Positions 10,093 through 19,088 are shown, counted from the stretch's first letter. The stretch: DNA of 43,220 bases from Hyphomicrobiaceae bacterium (GCA_008933705.1 WBUN01000040.1:1-43220), one strand, 5' to 3'. Numbers and translations are program-made. The notes: a model not told the origin generated them from the sequence alone.

Positions 10093-12297
10093 TCATTCGC
10101 ACGTTTCGTCGTAGCACGGGATGACGATCGGGTTCTCGATCAGGCGCACATCGATCGGCTTCACTGCGATCAGCTTGGGGTTGTTCGGCTGCGGATTGGC
10201 CTTGCCTCGCGGCGCATCCATCCAATGGTCCGGTCCCGGCACCTTGTCGATGCCGAGCGGATAGATCGTCAGCTTGTCCGGCTCGAACTTGAGGCGGAGG
10301 AAATTCTTGTAGTTCTTGATGCGCAGCGCGGCGAAGGCCTCCTCTGCATGCATGCGCGCGAACAGTCCGGTGACGACCCAATAGAGCCCCCAGAGCGAGC
10401 CGCCGATCAAGGCGCCCAGCAGGACCATGAGGGTCGGATATGACGTGAAGCCGACGATCTCGCGGACAGGGGTCGGCTTGGGAACTTCGGGGGCGCTGGG
10501 AGCGCGCTCGCGCTGCCGGGCCTGCCGCTGCAACGGCTCCAGCGATTCCTCGATCACGTCGCGGATGATCGGCGCCTGCTCCTTGCGTGCCTGGTAGAGC
10601 GCATCGAGCTGCCTCTCGATCGACGGCGTCATCCAGTTGTTGAGCATGACCACGAACAGCGACAGCGTGAACATCGCTATGAGATGCGCGAAGAAGTGCG
10701 CACTGCCGACGATGAATTTGGTGGCATAGCGCCGGAAGCCCGGCCGATCGACGGCGTCGACGTACCAGATCAACGTGGCATAGAGGCCGGCCAGCATGGC
10801 CGTCAGGCTAATAGAGGCGATCATCGCCTGGATCAGGTAGAGCGGCATGAACGGCAGCACGCTGGCAAACGGGGTCTGCAGACCAATGGTGTCGATCTTG
10901 CCCGAGGAAATGCCGTGCTGGCTCACGAGAGACTGGAACTGCCACGTCACCAGCCAGTAGACCAGGCCGATGCCGATGGCGAAGGCAGGATTGTAGAAGG
11001 GAAACAGCACGTTGCCGAGGCTGAGCAGGTAGCTGCGAGCCTTGGGGGGATAGCACTTGGGTGCCTGCGGCCGCAGCGGCTGGCGCCTGCGCCGCGTGCC
11101 GAGCGTGGTTCGCTGCAGCGGCTCGATGGCATCCTGAACATCCTGCACGACCTGGCCCATGACACCTTCGGCCGCCTTCGTATTGCGCTTGAGGCGGATG
11201 TCATATTCCTTCGCCTTCCAAGCCTCTCCCGGCCGTGGAGCGGCGGTGTCGACGTCGGGTGCGTCGGCATCTTCCGGGCGCTCCGGCCAGCGCACCGAGA
11301 TCGAGTTGCGCAGCACGTGGGTGGGGTGCAGGAAGGCCCCGGCTCCGCCCGACGTCACGAAGTGAATGTCGAGCTCATGGGCGTAATAGCGGCTGTAGTG
11401 ATGCCAGTCGCCAGCGATGACGGCGACGATGCGCGCTCCGCGGCGCCGCGCGATCGTCGTGATCTTGAAGAAGTTCTCCTCCTCGTCCTGCCCCTGCAGC
11501 TCGGCGAGCATCCAGGACGGCTCGGCCAGGCAGATGACGAGGTGATCCTTCGGCCCCATCTGCTCGGCCACGCGCTCGAAGTAGTTGACCTGCGAGACGT
11601 CGAGATATTTCGAGAACTGGATGTCGGCGCCCCAGATCCACCAGTTGTGCGGCAGACGCAGCGCCCAGTAGCTGCGGTGCTGGTGACATTGCCAGCCGCC
11701 AATGATGTTGCCCTTCTCGTTCGACAGCTTGTCGCGCGAGGAGCAGAACAGACTGTCGAAGGCCACGAGGCCGTCATACCAGTCGTGGTTGCCCGGAATC
11801 GCAAACAGCTTGCGCTGCGGATTGGCCACCGTGAACGCCCAGCCAAAGGGTTGCAGCAGGCGCTTCTTGTATTCCTCGCGCGTGGCTTGCGGATAGCACT
11901 GGTCGCCGCCCAGGATGAGAATATCGCCATGGCGCAGGCGGCCCGGACCGCGAATGTCGAGACTGTCCTGGGCGAGCAGGTAGGCCAGATTGTAGGTGGA
12001 CTCAAAGCCATCGCCGACGTCGGCCGCGTAGTCGATCCAGAACGCACCGTTCTCATCGATCGAGATGCGCTTGTGCGGTTCGGCCGCGTTCGGATCGCGG
12101 TAGTCGTAGCGGGCTACCAGCTCGTTGTCCTGGGCGGGATCGGTCACGGCCTGGATGAGCCGCTGGTCGGCGTATTGGCCGAATACCGACGAGATGACGG
12201 TGCGCACACCGATGCGCGCCAGCAGCCGAGGGTCGTACCACGACACCATCTTGGGCAAGAGGCCCTTGCGAAGCTGCCGAAGCGGGCTCAACTCCAT
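10093..12297 (-). CDS. Metallophosphoesterase with C-terminal membrane domain
   Basis: The 734-residue protein has a calcineurin-like phosphoesterase domain in its first half: D93-V-G-D96, G131-D-Q, G169-NHD-172, GDWHHYSRY and SGGAGAFLHPTH supply the two-metal site in the usual order. The second half carries about four membrane segments near residues 433-455, 482-510, 526-552 and 621-641, with a basic, proline-rich linker between segments 3 and 4. The catalytic domain precedes the first segment with no signal peptide, so it probably faces the cytoplasm. The substrate is unknown. The ATG at 12297 follows GGGGAGG. It stands alone on its strand with 214 bases of non-coding DNA upstream. Confidence 0.85.
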   Translation of the reverse strand: MELSPLRQLRKGLLPKMVSWYDPRLLARIGVRTVISSVFGQYADQRLIQAVTDPAQDNELVARYDYRDPNAAEPHKRISIDENGAFWIDYAADVGDGFESTYNLAYLLAQDSLDIRGPGRLRHGDILILGGDQCYPQATREEYKKRLLQPFGWAFTVANPQRKLFAIPGNHDWYDGLVAFDSLFCSSRDKLSNEKGNIIGGWQCHQHRSYWALRLPHNWWIWGADIQFSKYLDVSQVNYFERVAEQMGPKDHLVICLAEPSWMLAELQGQDEEENFFKITTIARRRGARIVAVIAGDWHHYSRYYAHELDIHFVTSGGAGAFLHPTHVLRNSISVRWPERPEDADAPDVDTAAPRPGEAWKAKEYDIRLKRNTKAAEGVMGQVVQDVQDAIEPLQRTTLGTRRRRQPLRPQAPKCYPPKARSYLLSLGNVLFPFYNPAFAIGIGLVYWLVTWQFQSLVSQHGISSGKIDTIGLQTPFASVLPFMPLYLIQAMIASISLTAMLAGLYATLIWYVDAVDRPGFRRYATKFIVGSAHFFAHLIAMFTLSLFVVMLNNWMTPSIERQLDALYQARKEQAPIIRDVIEESLEPLQRQARQRERAPSAPEVPKPTPVREIVGFTSYPTLMVLLGALIGGSLWGLYWVVTGLFARMHAEEAFAALRIKNYKNFLRLKFEPDKLTIYPLGIDKVPGPDHWMDAPRGKANPQPNNPKLIAVKPIDVRLIENPIVIPCYDETCE

Positions 12298-12492
12298 GTC
12301 TGCCTCCCCTGGCCGTACCGCGCCGCCTCAGCGTCGCGATCCGGCAAGGTGGCGCGTTAATTCGGCGGAAGAAAGAACCCCCGGTCTGGCGGTGGATGTG
12401 CGTGGCCGAAATATCCCACCCGCTTGCCCTGCCTGCCCGCGCTCAGCGGCGCGGCAGCGGGCACGGTACGGAGCGGCGCAGCAAGCCGCCCC

Positions 12493-12503
12493 GAGGTGAC
12501 CTC
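12493..12503. repeat. 11-base palindrome GAGGTGACCTC
   Basis: A perfect odd-centred palindrome lies 9 bases beyond the stop of the M15 peptidase gene, in the 214-base gap before the metallophosphoesterase start. It could be a short transcript-end hairpin or a protein-binding site. The rest of the gap is GC-rich and shows nothing else clear. Confidence 0.3.
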
Positions 12504-12511
12504 AGGCAGGA

Positions 12512-13330
12512 CTACCAGCTACGCCGCGGCCCGGTATCGATATGGAAGAGTCCGAAGCCGTAGTGCTTCAATCCACCGACCGATCTGTTGCCCTTGAGGA
12601 AGGCGTACACCTCCTTGACTTTCCCCGCGACGCGGAAATCGGCGGCATTGCCGGTCAGGTGATAGGAGCGCCGCGCGCCGCCCACACGGGCGTTATGGCG
12701 CCTGCTGCGGCAGGTGGAGTTGACGCGCAGCGATCCGAAGTTCGCCGCCACCTCGGCAAGGACGGTGCGCAGGCGCGAGGCCAGGCACTCGGCGGAGGCA
12801 ACCCAGTTGATCGGGCCGCCGGACAGGCTCGGCTGCAGCGCGGGAGCGGGCGCGATGAACTCGCGGCCGAGGCTTGCCACGACGGGGCCTGTCCGATTTC
12901 GGCGCGCCTCCCTGGGCAACCGAGGAACCGGGCCCCTGGATCCCACCACCGCCACCGACGGTCGGGGCTTCGGCGCAGGCGCCACCTCCCGTCCGAGGCT
13001 TGCGACCCGCGTCCCGCGCTGCGTGCGGCGCGCCTTGTCGGCATGCCGCTGGACGGTACGGCGCTGCGGTCTCGTCTCGTCCTCGTCTCGTTCGGCCAAC
13101 CGCTCCACGGCGGTGCGGCGCCCGGTGCGCGCCTCCCCGTCCCTGGCCGCCTCCCGGTCGAGCGTATCGATGGCCCATGACTCGCTAATGCCGCGTCCCG
13201 CAGATGCGGAGCCTGCCGTCACAATGGATGCCGCAGCGGCGACCACAAGAAGGCTTGCAGGCGAGCGCAGGGCGTGCCGGCCAAGCGGGCGGCAACGCGC
13301 AGCGCGTGCCGATGCGTCGACGGTGGACAT
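12512..13330 (-). CDS. Exported M15A-type peptidase (peptidase_M15_3), cell-wall related
   Basis: The 272-residue precursor has a signal peptide (LLVVAAAASIVTAGSASA, about 27-44), a long arginine- and proline-rich region (45-170), and a C-terminal zinc peptidase domain (175-272). YHLTGNAADFRV supplies H224 and D231, and LFHIDTG supplies H263 and D265, the M15 zinc-binding pattern. Family members cut peptidoglycan cross-links or act as D,D-carboxypeptidases in the periplasm. The linker holds a duplicated segment (VASLGRE at 109-115 and 151-157, each followed by an AP-rich run). The ATG at 13330 follows GAGGGAG; a longer frame to 13432 would bury the signal peptide. Confidence 0.85.
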   Translation of the reverse strand: MSTVDASARAARCRPLGRHALRSPASLLVVAAAASIVTAGSASAGRGISESWAIDTLDREAARDGEARTGRRTAVERLAERDEDETRPQRRTVQRHADKARRTQRGTRVASLGREVAPAPKPRPSVAVVGSRGPVPRLPREARRNRTGPVVASLGREFIAPAPALQPSLSGGPINWVASAECLASRLRTVLAEVAANFGSLRVNSTCRSRRHNARVGGARRSYHLTGNAADFRVAGKVKEVYAFLKGNRSVGGLKHYGFGLFHIDTGPRRSW

Positions 13331-13391
13331 GTGAGGACTCCCTCGCAGTCGGCCGCCATCACGCGTTGAAGCGCGCCGATGCCGGACGAAT

Positions 13392-13473
13392 TGGTTAACC
13401 CCCGCTACCCGTGGTTGGTGGCGTATACGCAACCCGCGGGGCGAGGGACAAACTTCATCGGCAATGGTTAACC
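13392..13473. promoter_or_regulatory. Two TGGTTAACC sites upstream of the M15 peptidase gene
   Basis: Identical 9-mers lie at 13392-13400 and 13465-13473, centred 73 bases apart, 62-143 bases upstream of the peptidase start. Each contains the palindrome GGTTAACC and the TTAACC half-site found in CtrA boxes, though neither has a second TTAA at 7 bases. The remaining bases between 13331 and 13576 show nothing recognisable. Confidence 0.35.
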
Positions 13474-13576
13474 GGCCAAACGGTTCCGCGCGGCGGTCCG
13501 CCGCACCCCCCGTCGGGCTGACATGCCGTGCATGAGACTGTGCTGGGAGGCAGGTGAACGGGGAAATGACGGCGGT

Positions 13577-15226
13577 TCAGGTCAGCGTGTTTGCCTTGTC
13601 CCGCAAGAGAAATTTCTGGATCTTGCCGGTCGACGTCTTCGGCAGTGGACCGAACACGATCGTCCTGGGCACCTTGAAGTGCGCCATATTGTCTCTGCAG
13701 AAAGCAATGATCTCCTCTGCAGTCACCGGGACGCTGTCCGGCTTCAACGTCACGAATGCGCACGGGGTCTCGCCCCACTTCTCGTCCGCCCGGGCCACCA
13801 CCGCGGCCTCCATTACCTGCGGATGCCGATAGAGCACCTCCTCCACCTCGAGCGAGGAGATGTTCTCGCCGCCGGAAATGATGATGTCCTTGGAGCGGTC
13901 CTTGACCTCAATGCTGCCGTCTCCGTGCCAGGCGGCAAGATCGCCTGAGTGATAGGCGCCACCGGCAAACGCCTCCTCGGTCGCCGTCTCGTTCTTCAGA
14001 TAGCCTTTCATCAGGGTGTTGCCGGTCAACATGATCTCGCCGATGGCGCGGCCATCGCGCGGCATCGGCGCGAGCGTCTCGGCGTTGGCCACCATCATGT
14101 GCTCGATTACCGGATTGGGAACGCCCTGGCGGGCCATGCGCGCATATCGGTCCCTGGCCGGCATCTCCTGCCATTCGGGCATGGGAGCGCAGTAGGTGGA
14201 TGGGCCATAGCTCTCCGTGGTGCCGTACAGGTGCAGGACCTCGAAGCCCATCGCCTCCATGCGCTCGATCACGATGGCCGGCGGCGCGGCACCACCCGTT
14301 GCCACCTTTGTCCGCAGCGGAAGGGAACGCTTGGCATCGGCCGGCGCATGCACCAGCATGTTGAGAACGATGGGCGCACCGCACATGTGTGTCACGCGCT
14401 GCTCGACGACCGCATCGAAGATGCGCTTCGGCTCCACCTTGCGCAGGCACACGTGCGTGGCCGCGGCGGCAGTGACGGCCCACGTGAAGGTCCAGCCGGA
14501 GCAGTGAAACATCGGCAGCGTCCACAGGTAGCGGCTGTCGTGGTCAAGCTTGAAGGTGAGCGCGTTGGTGAGCGCACCCAGATAGGCGCCGCGATGGCTG
14601 TAGACGGCTCCTTTCGGATTGCCCGTGGTGCCGGACGTGTAGAGCAGGCAGATGCTGTCCCACTCGTCCTGGGGGCCGGGGTAGGCGAAGGCGGGATCCC
14701 CCGAGGCGATGAAATCCTCGTACTCGACGCTGCCGAAGCTGGGGGCGTTCTCGGTCTCGACATCGGCGATATCGATCACGATCGGCGCGCGGGCGCCAAG
14801 CCTGGCGAGCGCGGGCGCGATGGTGGCGTGGAATTCGCGATCGGCAAGGAGCAGCTTGGCCTCGCCGTGCTCCAGGCAGAAAGCGATCAGCGGCGCATCG
14901 AGACGAATGTTGATCGGGTTGAGAACGGCGCCGATCATCGGTGCGGCGTAGTGCGCTTCCAGCATCGCCGGCACGTTGGCCGCGAGAATGGCCACCGTGT
15001 CGCCACGCCCGATGCCGGCCTTGGTCAGGGCATGGGCCAGCCGCCGCGCACGGGCGTAGAACTCGCGATAGGTGAATTGCCGCCTGCCGTGCACCACAGC
15101 GATGCGGTCAGCAAAGAAGTCCGCGGCTCGCCTGAGGAAGCTGACGGGCGTCAGGGGAACGAAGTTCGCCGCGCGCTTGCGCAACTCGGGCCGCTCCGAT
15201 GCCTTTTCCGTCTTCCACCACGACAT
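13577..15226 (-). CDS. Acyl-CoA synthetase (AMP-forming, medium-chain/methylthiopropionate-ligase-like)
   Basis: The 549-residue adenylate-forming enzyme joins a carboxylic acid to CoA through an acyl-AMP. Motifs run in order: LLYTSGTTGNPKGAVYSHRG (ATP loop), LYGTTES, YHSGDLAAWHGDGSIEVKDR and, at the end, LPKTSTGKIQKFLLRD with the catalytic lysine. It resembles the FadD/DmdB-like group annotated as 3-methylmercaptopropionyl-CoA ligase or fatty-acyl-CoA synthetase; specificity cannot be read here. The ATG at 15226 follows AAGGGG; a TTG at 15241 would overlap the upstream gene. Only 11 bases separate it from the SDR gene, so the two are co-transcribed. Confidence 0.9.
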   Translation of the reverse strand: MSWWKTEKASERPELRKRAANFVPLTPVSFLRRAADFFADRIAVVHGRRQFTYREFYARARRLAHALTKAGIGRGDTVAILAANVPAMLEAHYAAPMIGAVLNPINIRLDAPLIAFCLEHGEAKLLLADREFHATIAPALARLGARAPIVIDIADVETENAPSFGSVEYEDFIASGDPAFAYPGPQDEWDSICLLYTSGTTGNPKGAVYSHRGAYLGALTNALTFKLDHDSRYLWTLPMFHCSGWTFTWAVTAAAATHVCLRKVEPKRIFDAVVEQRVTHMCGAPIVLNMLVHAPADAKRSLPLRTKVATGGAAPPAIVIERMEAMGFEVLHLYGTTESYGPSTYCAPMPEWQEMPARDRYARMARQGVPNPVIEHMMVANAETLAPMPRDGRAIGEIMLTGNTLMKGYLKNETATEEAFAGGAYHSGDLAAWHGDGSIEVKDRSKDIIISGGENISSLEVEEVLYRHPQVMEAAVVARADEKWGETPCAFVTLKPDSVPVTAEEIIAFCRDNMAHFKVPRTIVFGPLPKTSTGKIQKFLLRDKANTLT

Positions 15227-15237
15227 TGGCTGCCCCT

Positions 15238-16008
15238 TCAACCGACCAGCAGGCGATGGCCGCCATCGACCGTGATCACGCTGCCCGTCATGAACGCGCC
15301 GGCCTCTGAAGCAAGCAGCAGCAGCGGGCCATCCAGCTCCGGCAGCGCTCCAGCACGGCCGAGCGGCACCGCGGACAGCAGGCGCTTGCCTGGCGCGCTC
15401 GAGAGGAATGCATCGTTGATCTCAGTGGAGAAATAGCCGGGTGCGATGGCATTGACGCGGATGCGATCGCGCGCCAGCTCGAGCGCCATGGACTTGGTGA
15501 GGCTGACCACCGCCGCCTTCGAGGCGGCATAGGCCGAAAGCGATTTGAGTACGCCGAAGCCCAGGATGGACGCGATGTTTATGATGGAGCCTCCGCAGCC
15601 CGCTGCCACCATGCGACGCGCCGCCTCCTGCCCGACCCGGAACACGCCGTCCAGATTGACCGCCATCACAGACCGCCACTCCTCCTCGCCCGTCTTGAGG
15701 AAGTAGGAGCCCGACGGAACGCCCGCATTGTTGACAAGGATGCCGATCGGCCCGAGCCCGCTCTCGGCCGCGTCGAACGCAGCCGCCACCGATGCGGCAT
15801 CGGTCACATCCAGGGCGACAGCCACGGCGCGTCTGCCTGCGGTGTTCAGCTCGGCTGCCAGTTTCTCGAGACGATCGACCCGTCGCGCGGCGAGCACCAC
15901 TTTGGCCCCCGCTTGCGCCAGCGTACGAGCGAAATGCTCGCCGAGGCCCGAAGAGGCGCCGGTCACCAGCGCGGTCTTGCCGTCGAGTGAAAAGGATGCA
16001 GTTGGCAT
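15238..16008 (-). CDS. SDR family NAD(P)-dependent oxidoreductase
   Basis: This 256-residue short-chain dehydrogenase has the cofactor loop TGASSGLG (17-23), NNAG (93-96) and the catalytic S147, Y160 and K164 (SAYAASKAA). The C-terminus GSVITVDGGHRLLVG is typical of classical SDRs such as 3-oxoacyl- or 3-hydroxyacyl-CoA reductases. It probably oxidises or reduces an alcohol or ketone derived from the acid activated by the neighbouring ligase. It sits between the DUF1993 gene (27-base gap) and the ligase (11-base gap) in one operon. Confidence 0.92.
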   Translation of the reverse strand: MPTASFSLDGKTALVTGASSGLGEHFARTLAQAGAKVVLAARRVDRLEKLAAELNTAGRRAVAVALDVTDAASVAAAFDAAESGLGPIGILVNNAGVPSGSYFLKTGEEEWRSVMAVNLDGVFRVGQEAARRMVAAGCGGSIINIASILGFGVLKSLSAYAASKAAVVSLTKSMALELARDRIRVNAIAPGYFSTEINDAFLSSAPGKRLLSAVPLGRAGALPELDGPLLLLASEAGAFMTGSVITVDGGHRLLVG

Positions 16009-16035
16009 TTTGCTCTCGCTGTCTCGCGCGTGCTG

Positions 16036-16557
16036 TCAGGAGGACATGCCGGGCACCTTGCCCACAAAGTTGCGCTTGCCGAGCTCGACTCCATTGTGGC
16101 GCAGGATGGCGTAGGCGACGGTCGCGTGGAAGTAGAAGTTCGGCATGACGTAGTGAATGAGATACGGCCGGCCCTTGAAGGTGACCGCCTGGCCTGCCAC
16201 CGAGATGGTCACATCCCGAGCCTCGGAACCGTCGATCTGCGCGGGCTTGAATGCCTGTACGAAATCGATGGTCTTGCTGATTCGCTCGCCGAGATCGGCA
16301 AAGGACTTCTCGTTGTCGGGCCAGCTCGGAACCTTCGCGCCGGCAAGGCGGGTCGCAGCCCCCTTGGCGAAGTCGCAGGCGATCTGAACTTGACTGGTCA
16401 GCGGGAACATGTCCGGCGCCAATCGCGCCGCCAGCAGCACCCCCGGATCGATCTTCCTGGCGGCGGCATGCGCCTGCGCCTTGTCGAGCACGGTCGAGAG
16501 TGCCGTGAGGATTTGCACGAAGACCGGGACGGACGCCTGATACATCGAGAGCGACAT
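16036..16557 (-). CDS. DUF1993 domain-containing protein
   Basis: The 173-residue protein matches the DUF1993 family over its whole length: MYQASVPVFVQILTALSTVL at the start, LAPDMFPLTSQVQIACDFAKG in the middle and FYFHATVAYAILRHNGVELG near the end. The fold is thought to be a four-helix bundle related to DinB. The function is unknown. It is the first gene of an operon with the SDR and acyl-CoA ligase genes; the GntR gene lies 89 bases upstream on the same strand and could be read through into it. Confidence 0.85.
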   Translation of the reverse strand: MSLSMYQASVPVFVQILTALSTVLDKAQAHAAARKIDPGVLLAARLAPDMFPLTSQVQIACDFAKGAATRLAGAKVPSWPDNEKSFADLGERISKTIDFVQAFKPAQIDGSEARDVTISVAGQAVTFKGRPYLIHYVMPNFYFHATVAYAILRHNGVELGKRNFVGKVPGMSS

Positions 16558-16646
16558 CTGTTATCGACCCTGCTTGCTGGAGGCGGGACGCGCCCACGTA
16601 CCTTCGAGGATGGCGAAGCCGCGCGCAAGCGCCCTGCCGCCGCGCC

Positions 16647-17396
16647 TCAGCGGCGGTCGGTGTCGTCGGACAGCTTGGTGCGCGCCAGATAATGGCCGTC
16701 GCCGAGGTGGCAATAGCTCACGCGCCATTCCACGACCCTGTCGTCCAAGGCGAACGCGACCCGGTCTATCCTGAGAAGCGGCGTGCCGACGGCGGTGCCG
16801 AGCGCTGCCGCGGAGGCGACGTCGGCGACGACCGCGCTCAGGCGGTCGTCGGTGCGCATCACCAGGATGCCGTAGGACTTCTGGAACAAGTCATAGAGAG
16901 TGTTGGGGATCTCAGGCAGCTCGGCGATGCCGGGAAAGAGCGGCTCCGGCAGCGTGCTGGTCTCGGTGATGAACGGCCGGCCGTCGCGGGTGCGCACGCG
17001 CGCGATGCGGATGACCTTGTCGTTCCTTCCCAGGCGAAGCTCGGCGCGTTCCTCGGGTGTCGCCTTGGCCACGACCGCCGCGGCGTGGCCGCTATCCGGA
17101 ATGATCTGCTCTCGATGAGCATCATAGAGATTGAAGAAGCGGAACATGACGTGCGCCGGCGTGTGCTCGACGACGAACGTTCCCCGGCCCTGGCGACGCA
17201 CGACCAGGCGCTCCGATGCCAGCGCCTCGATGGCCTTGCGGGCCGTTCCCTGGCTGACACCAAACTCGGCTGCGATCTCGAACTCGTTCGGGATGAGCTG
17301 CCCGGGCTTCCAGGCCCCCGAGCGGATGCGCTCGATCAGTTGCTCTCGCACCCTCGCATAGAGCGGTCGGGCGCTGCCGTTATCGGCTATGCTCAT
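16647..17396 (-). CDS. GntR family regulator with UTRA domain (HutC subfamily)
   Basis: The 249-residue protein has an N-terminal winged helix-turn-helix (about 10-75; YARVREQLIERIRSGAWKPG, EIAAEFGVSQGTARKAIEAL) and a C-terminal UTRA ligand domain (about 95-240). Such regulators are usually repressors released by a pathway metabolite. The start at 17396 leaves the usual HutC N-terminus; the longer frame to 17531 runs into the divergent gene. It diverges from the SuyAB-like operon across 89 bases containing a 10-base palindrome, which makes that operon its most likely target. By position it would be the counterpart of SuyR in sulfolactate clusters, an inference only. Confidence 0.9.
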   Translation of the reverse strand: MSIADNGSARPLYARVREQLIERIRSGAWKPGQLIPNEFEIAAEFGVSQGTARKAIEALASERLVVRRQGRGTFVVEHTPAHVMFRFFNLYDAHREQIIPDSGHAAAVVAKATPEERAELRLGRNDKVIRIARVRTRDGRPFITETSTLPEPLFPGIAELPEIPNTLYDLFQKSYGILVMRTDDRLSAVVADVASAAALGTAVGTPLLRIDRVAFALDDRVVEWRVSYCHLGDGHYLARTKLSDDTDRR

Positions 17397-17429
17397 GACG
17401 CGGACCTGTTTTTCACTCTCTCTGCTGGA

Positions 17430-17458
17430 TTGACGGCTATATCTTATATAAGTATTCG
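17430..17458 (+). promoter_or_regulatory. Promoter with CTTATATAAG operator between GntR gene and suyA
   Basis: TTGACG (17430-17435) and TATTCG (17453-17458) are 17 bases apart. The perfect palindrome CTTATATAAG (17443-17452) fills the end of the spacer, a position where a bound GntR dimer would block polymerase. The surrounding AT-rich stretch stands out from the GC-rich genome. Confidence 0.5.
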
Positions 17459-17485
17459 ACGCTATCGCATGGCAGGCTCGCCGAT

Positions 17486-17809
17486 ATGAGCCGAAAGCGC
17501 ACAACCAAGGGAACCGAAATCGTGGCCACACCTCATTTCCTGGTCCACAGCCCCAAAGACAACGTCGGAGTCGTCGTTGTCGAGGGCCTCAAGGCTGGAA
17601 CCGACATGCTCGGAGTCATCACCGAGACAGATAAGACCCTGAAACTAAAATCTAAAGCGGACATCCCGATCGGGCACAAGGTGGCGCTCAAGCCCCTCAA
17701 GAAGGGCGACACCGTCATCAAGTACGGCGAGGACATCGGCAAGATGGTCGCCGATGCCGGCGTCGGCGAGCACGTCCACATCCAGAACCTCAAGACCAAA
17801 CGTTGGTGA
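17486..17809 (+). CDS. suyA: UxaA-type small subunit, probably (R)-sulfolactate sulfo-lyase subunit alpha
   Basis: The 107-residue protein is a free-standing SAF domain, as in altronate dehydratase N-termini and SuyA. The end [11 protein letters not shown]...[14 protein letters not shown] is strongly SuyA-like. Together with SuyB, SuyA removes sulfite from (R)-3-sulfolactate to give pyruvate in the cytoplasm. Separate small and large subunits favour SuyAB over one-chain altronate or galactarate dehydratases. ATG 17486 is given; GTG 17522, preceded by AAGGGA and opening with ATPHFLVH, may be the true start. The large subunit begins 14 bases after the stop. The exact substrate is not proven. 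Confidence 0.75.
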   Translation: MSRKRTTKGTEIVATPHFLVHSPKDNVGVVVVEGLKAGTDMLGVITETDKTLKLKSKADIPIGHKVALKPLKKGDTVIKYGEDIGKMVADAGVGEHVHIQNLKTKRW

Positions 17810-17823
17810 AGGGAACCCGCATC

Positions 17824-19029
17824 ATGTCCTCCAAATCCAACGGCAAGCGCGCCAAATCCGGCGGCAACCTCAGTTTCCATGGATGGCGGCGCGAGAACGG
17901 CCGCGTCGGCGTCCGCAACCATGTGGTCATCCTGCCACTTGACGATCTTTCGAATGCGTCCTGCGAGGCCGTGGCCAACAACATAAAGGGCACGCTGGCG
18001 CTCCCGCATGCCTACGGCCGCCTCCAGTTCGGAAAGGACCTTGACCTGCATTTCCGCACCCTGATCGGCGCCGGCTCCAATCCCAACGTCGCGGCTGTCG
18101 TCGTCATCGGCATCGAGGAAAGCTGGACCAAGCGTGTCGTCGACGGCATAGCCAAGACCGGCAAGCCCGTGATCGGCTTCGGCATCGAAGGTCACGGCGA
18201 CGTCGCCACCATCGCCAGGGCCTCATACAAGGCCAAGGAGTTCGTGCAGTGGGCGTCCGATCTCAGGCGCGAGGAATGCTCCATCGAGGATCTGTGGGTA
18301 TCGACCAAGTGCGGTGAGAGCGACACGACGACCGGGCTGTCCTCCTGCCCGACGGTCGGCAACATGTACGACAAGCTGATCCCCAAGGGCATCTATGGCT
18401 GCTTCGGCGAGACCTCTGAGATCACCGGCGCCGAGCACATCGCCAAGGAGCGCGCCATCAACGCCAAGATCGGCGAGAAGTGGATGAAGGTGTTCAAGGC
18501 CTACCAGGACGAGGTGATCGAGGCGCACAAGGTCGACGACCTCTCCGACAGCCAGCCGACCAAGGGCAACATCGCCGGCGGCCTGACAACCATCGAGGAA
18601 AAGGCCCTCGGCAACCTCGAGAAGATCGGCCGCAAGTGCAAGTTCATCGACGTGCTCGAGCCGGCCGAGGCCCCATCGTCAGGCCCGGGTCTCTACTACA
18701 TGGACACGTCCTCGGCCGCGGCCGAGTGCGTGACGCTGATGGCCGCCGCCGGCTACGTCGTGCACACGTTCCCGACCGGACAGGGCAACGTCATCGGCAA
18801 TCCGATCCTCCCCGTCATCAAGATCTCCGGCAACCCGAAGACGGTGCGGACCATGGCCGAGCACATCGACCTCGACGTCACCGGCATCCTGCGGCGCGAG
18901 CAGACGCTCGACACGGCCGGCGATGCGCTGATCGACATGATCATCCGCACCGCCAACGGCCGCCTGACGGCAGCGGAGGCGCTCGGCCACCGCGAGTTCG
19001 TCATGACCAAGCTCTACCGAAGCGCCTGA
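17824..19029 (+). CDS. suyB: UxaA-type large subunit, probably (R)-sulfolactate sulfo-lyase subunit beta
   Basis: This 401-residue protein is the catalytic large subunit of the UxaA/SuyB family, which eliminates a leaving group from a 2-hydroxyacid using an iron centre. Signatures include [38 protein letters not shown] and [19 protein letters not shown]. Its length is that of SuyB (about 390) rather than of fused altronate dehydratase (about 495). The ATG at 17824 follows GAAGGGAA; 14 bases separate it from suyA. Dehydrogenases of both stereochemical families downstream strengthen a sulfolactate role, but another 3-substituted lactate or a sugar acid remains possible. Confidence 0.78.
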   Translation: MSSKSNGKRAKSGGNLSFHGWRRENGRVGVRNHVVILPLDDLSNASCEAVANNIKGTLALPHAYGRLQFGKDLDLHFRTLIGAGSNPNVAAVVVIGIEESWTKRVVDGIAKTGKPVIGFGIEGHGDVATIARASYKAKEFVQWASDLRREECSIEDLWVSTKCGESDTTTGLSSCPTVGNMYDKLIPKGIYGCFGETSEITGAEHIAKERAINAKIGEKWMKVFKAYQDEVIEAHKVDDLSDSQPTKGNIAGGLTTIEEKALGNLEKIGRKCKFIDVLEPAEAPSSGPGLYYMDTSSAAAECVTLMAAAGYVVHTFPTGQGNVIGNPILPVIKISGNPKTVRTMAEHIDLDVTGILRREQTLDTAGDALIDMIIRTANGRLTAAEALGHREFVMTKLYRSA

Positions 19030-19040
19030 AGACCTAAGAC

Positions 19041-19063
19041 GGGCAGCCGCTGGCCGGCTGCCC
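19041..19063 (+). terminator. Intercistronic hairpin after suyB
   Basis: GGGCAGCCG (19041-19049) and CGGCTGCCC (19055-19063) form a perfect 9-bp stem with a 5-base loop just after the suyB stop. No T-run follows. It may be a partial terminator or an RNA-processing/stability element that lowers or separates expression of the downstream binding-protein gene. Confidence 0.5.
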
Positions 19064-19088
19064 GATTCCTGACAATCGCGAGAAAACG

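Noticed and set aside
10684-12360. 558-residue plus-strand frame opposite the metallophosphoesterase
   Set aside because: Low-complexity reverse image of a gene whose motifs are complete on the minus strand.
12298-12511. tRNA or small RNA in the 214-base gap
   Set aside because: No cloverleaf or promoter-terminator pair could be made; only short GC hairpins are present.
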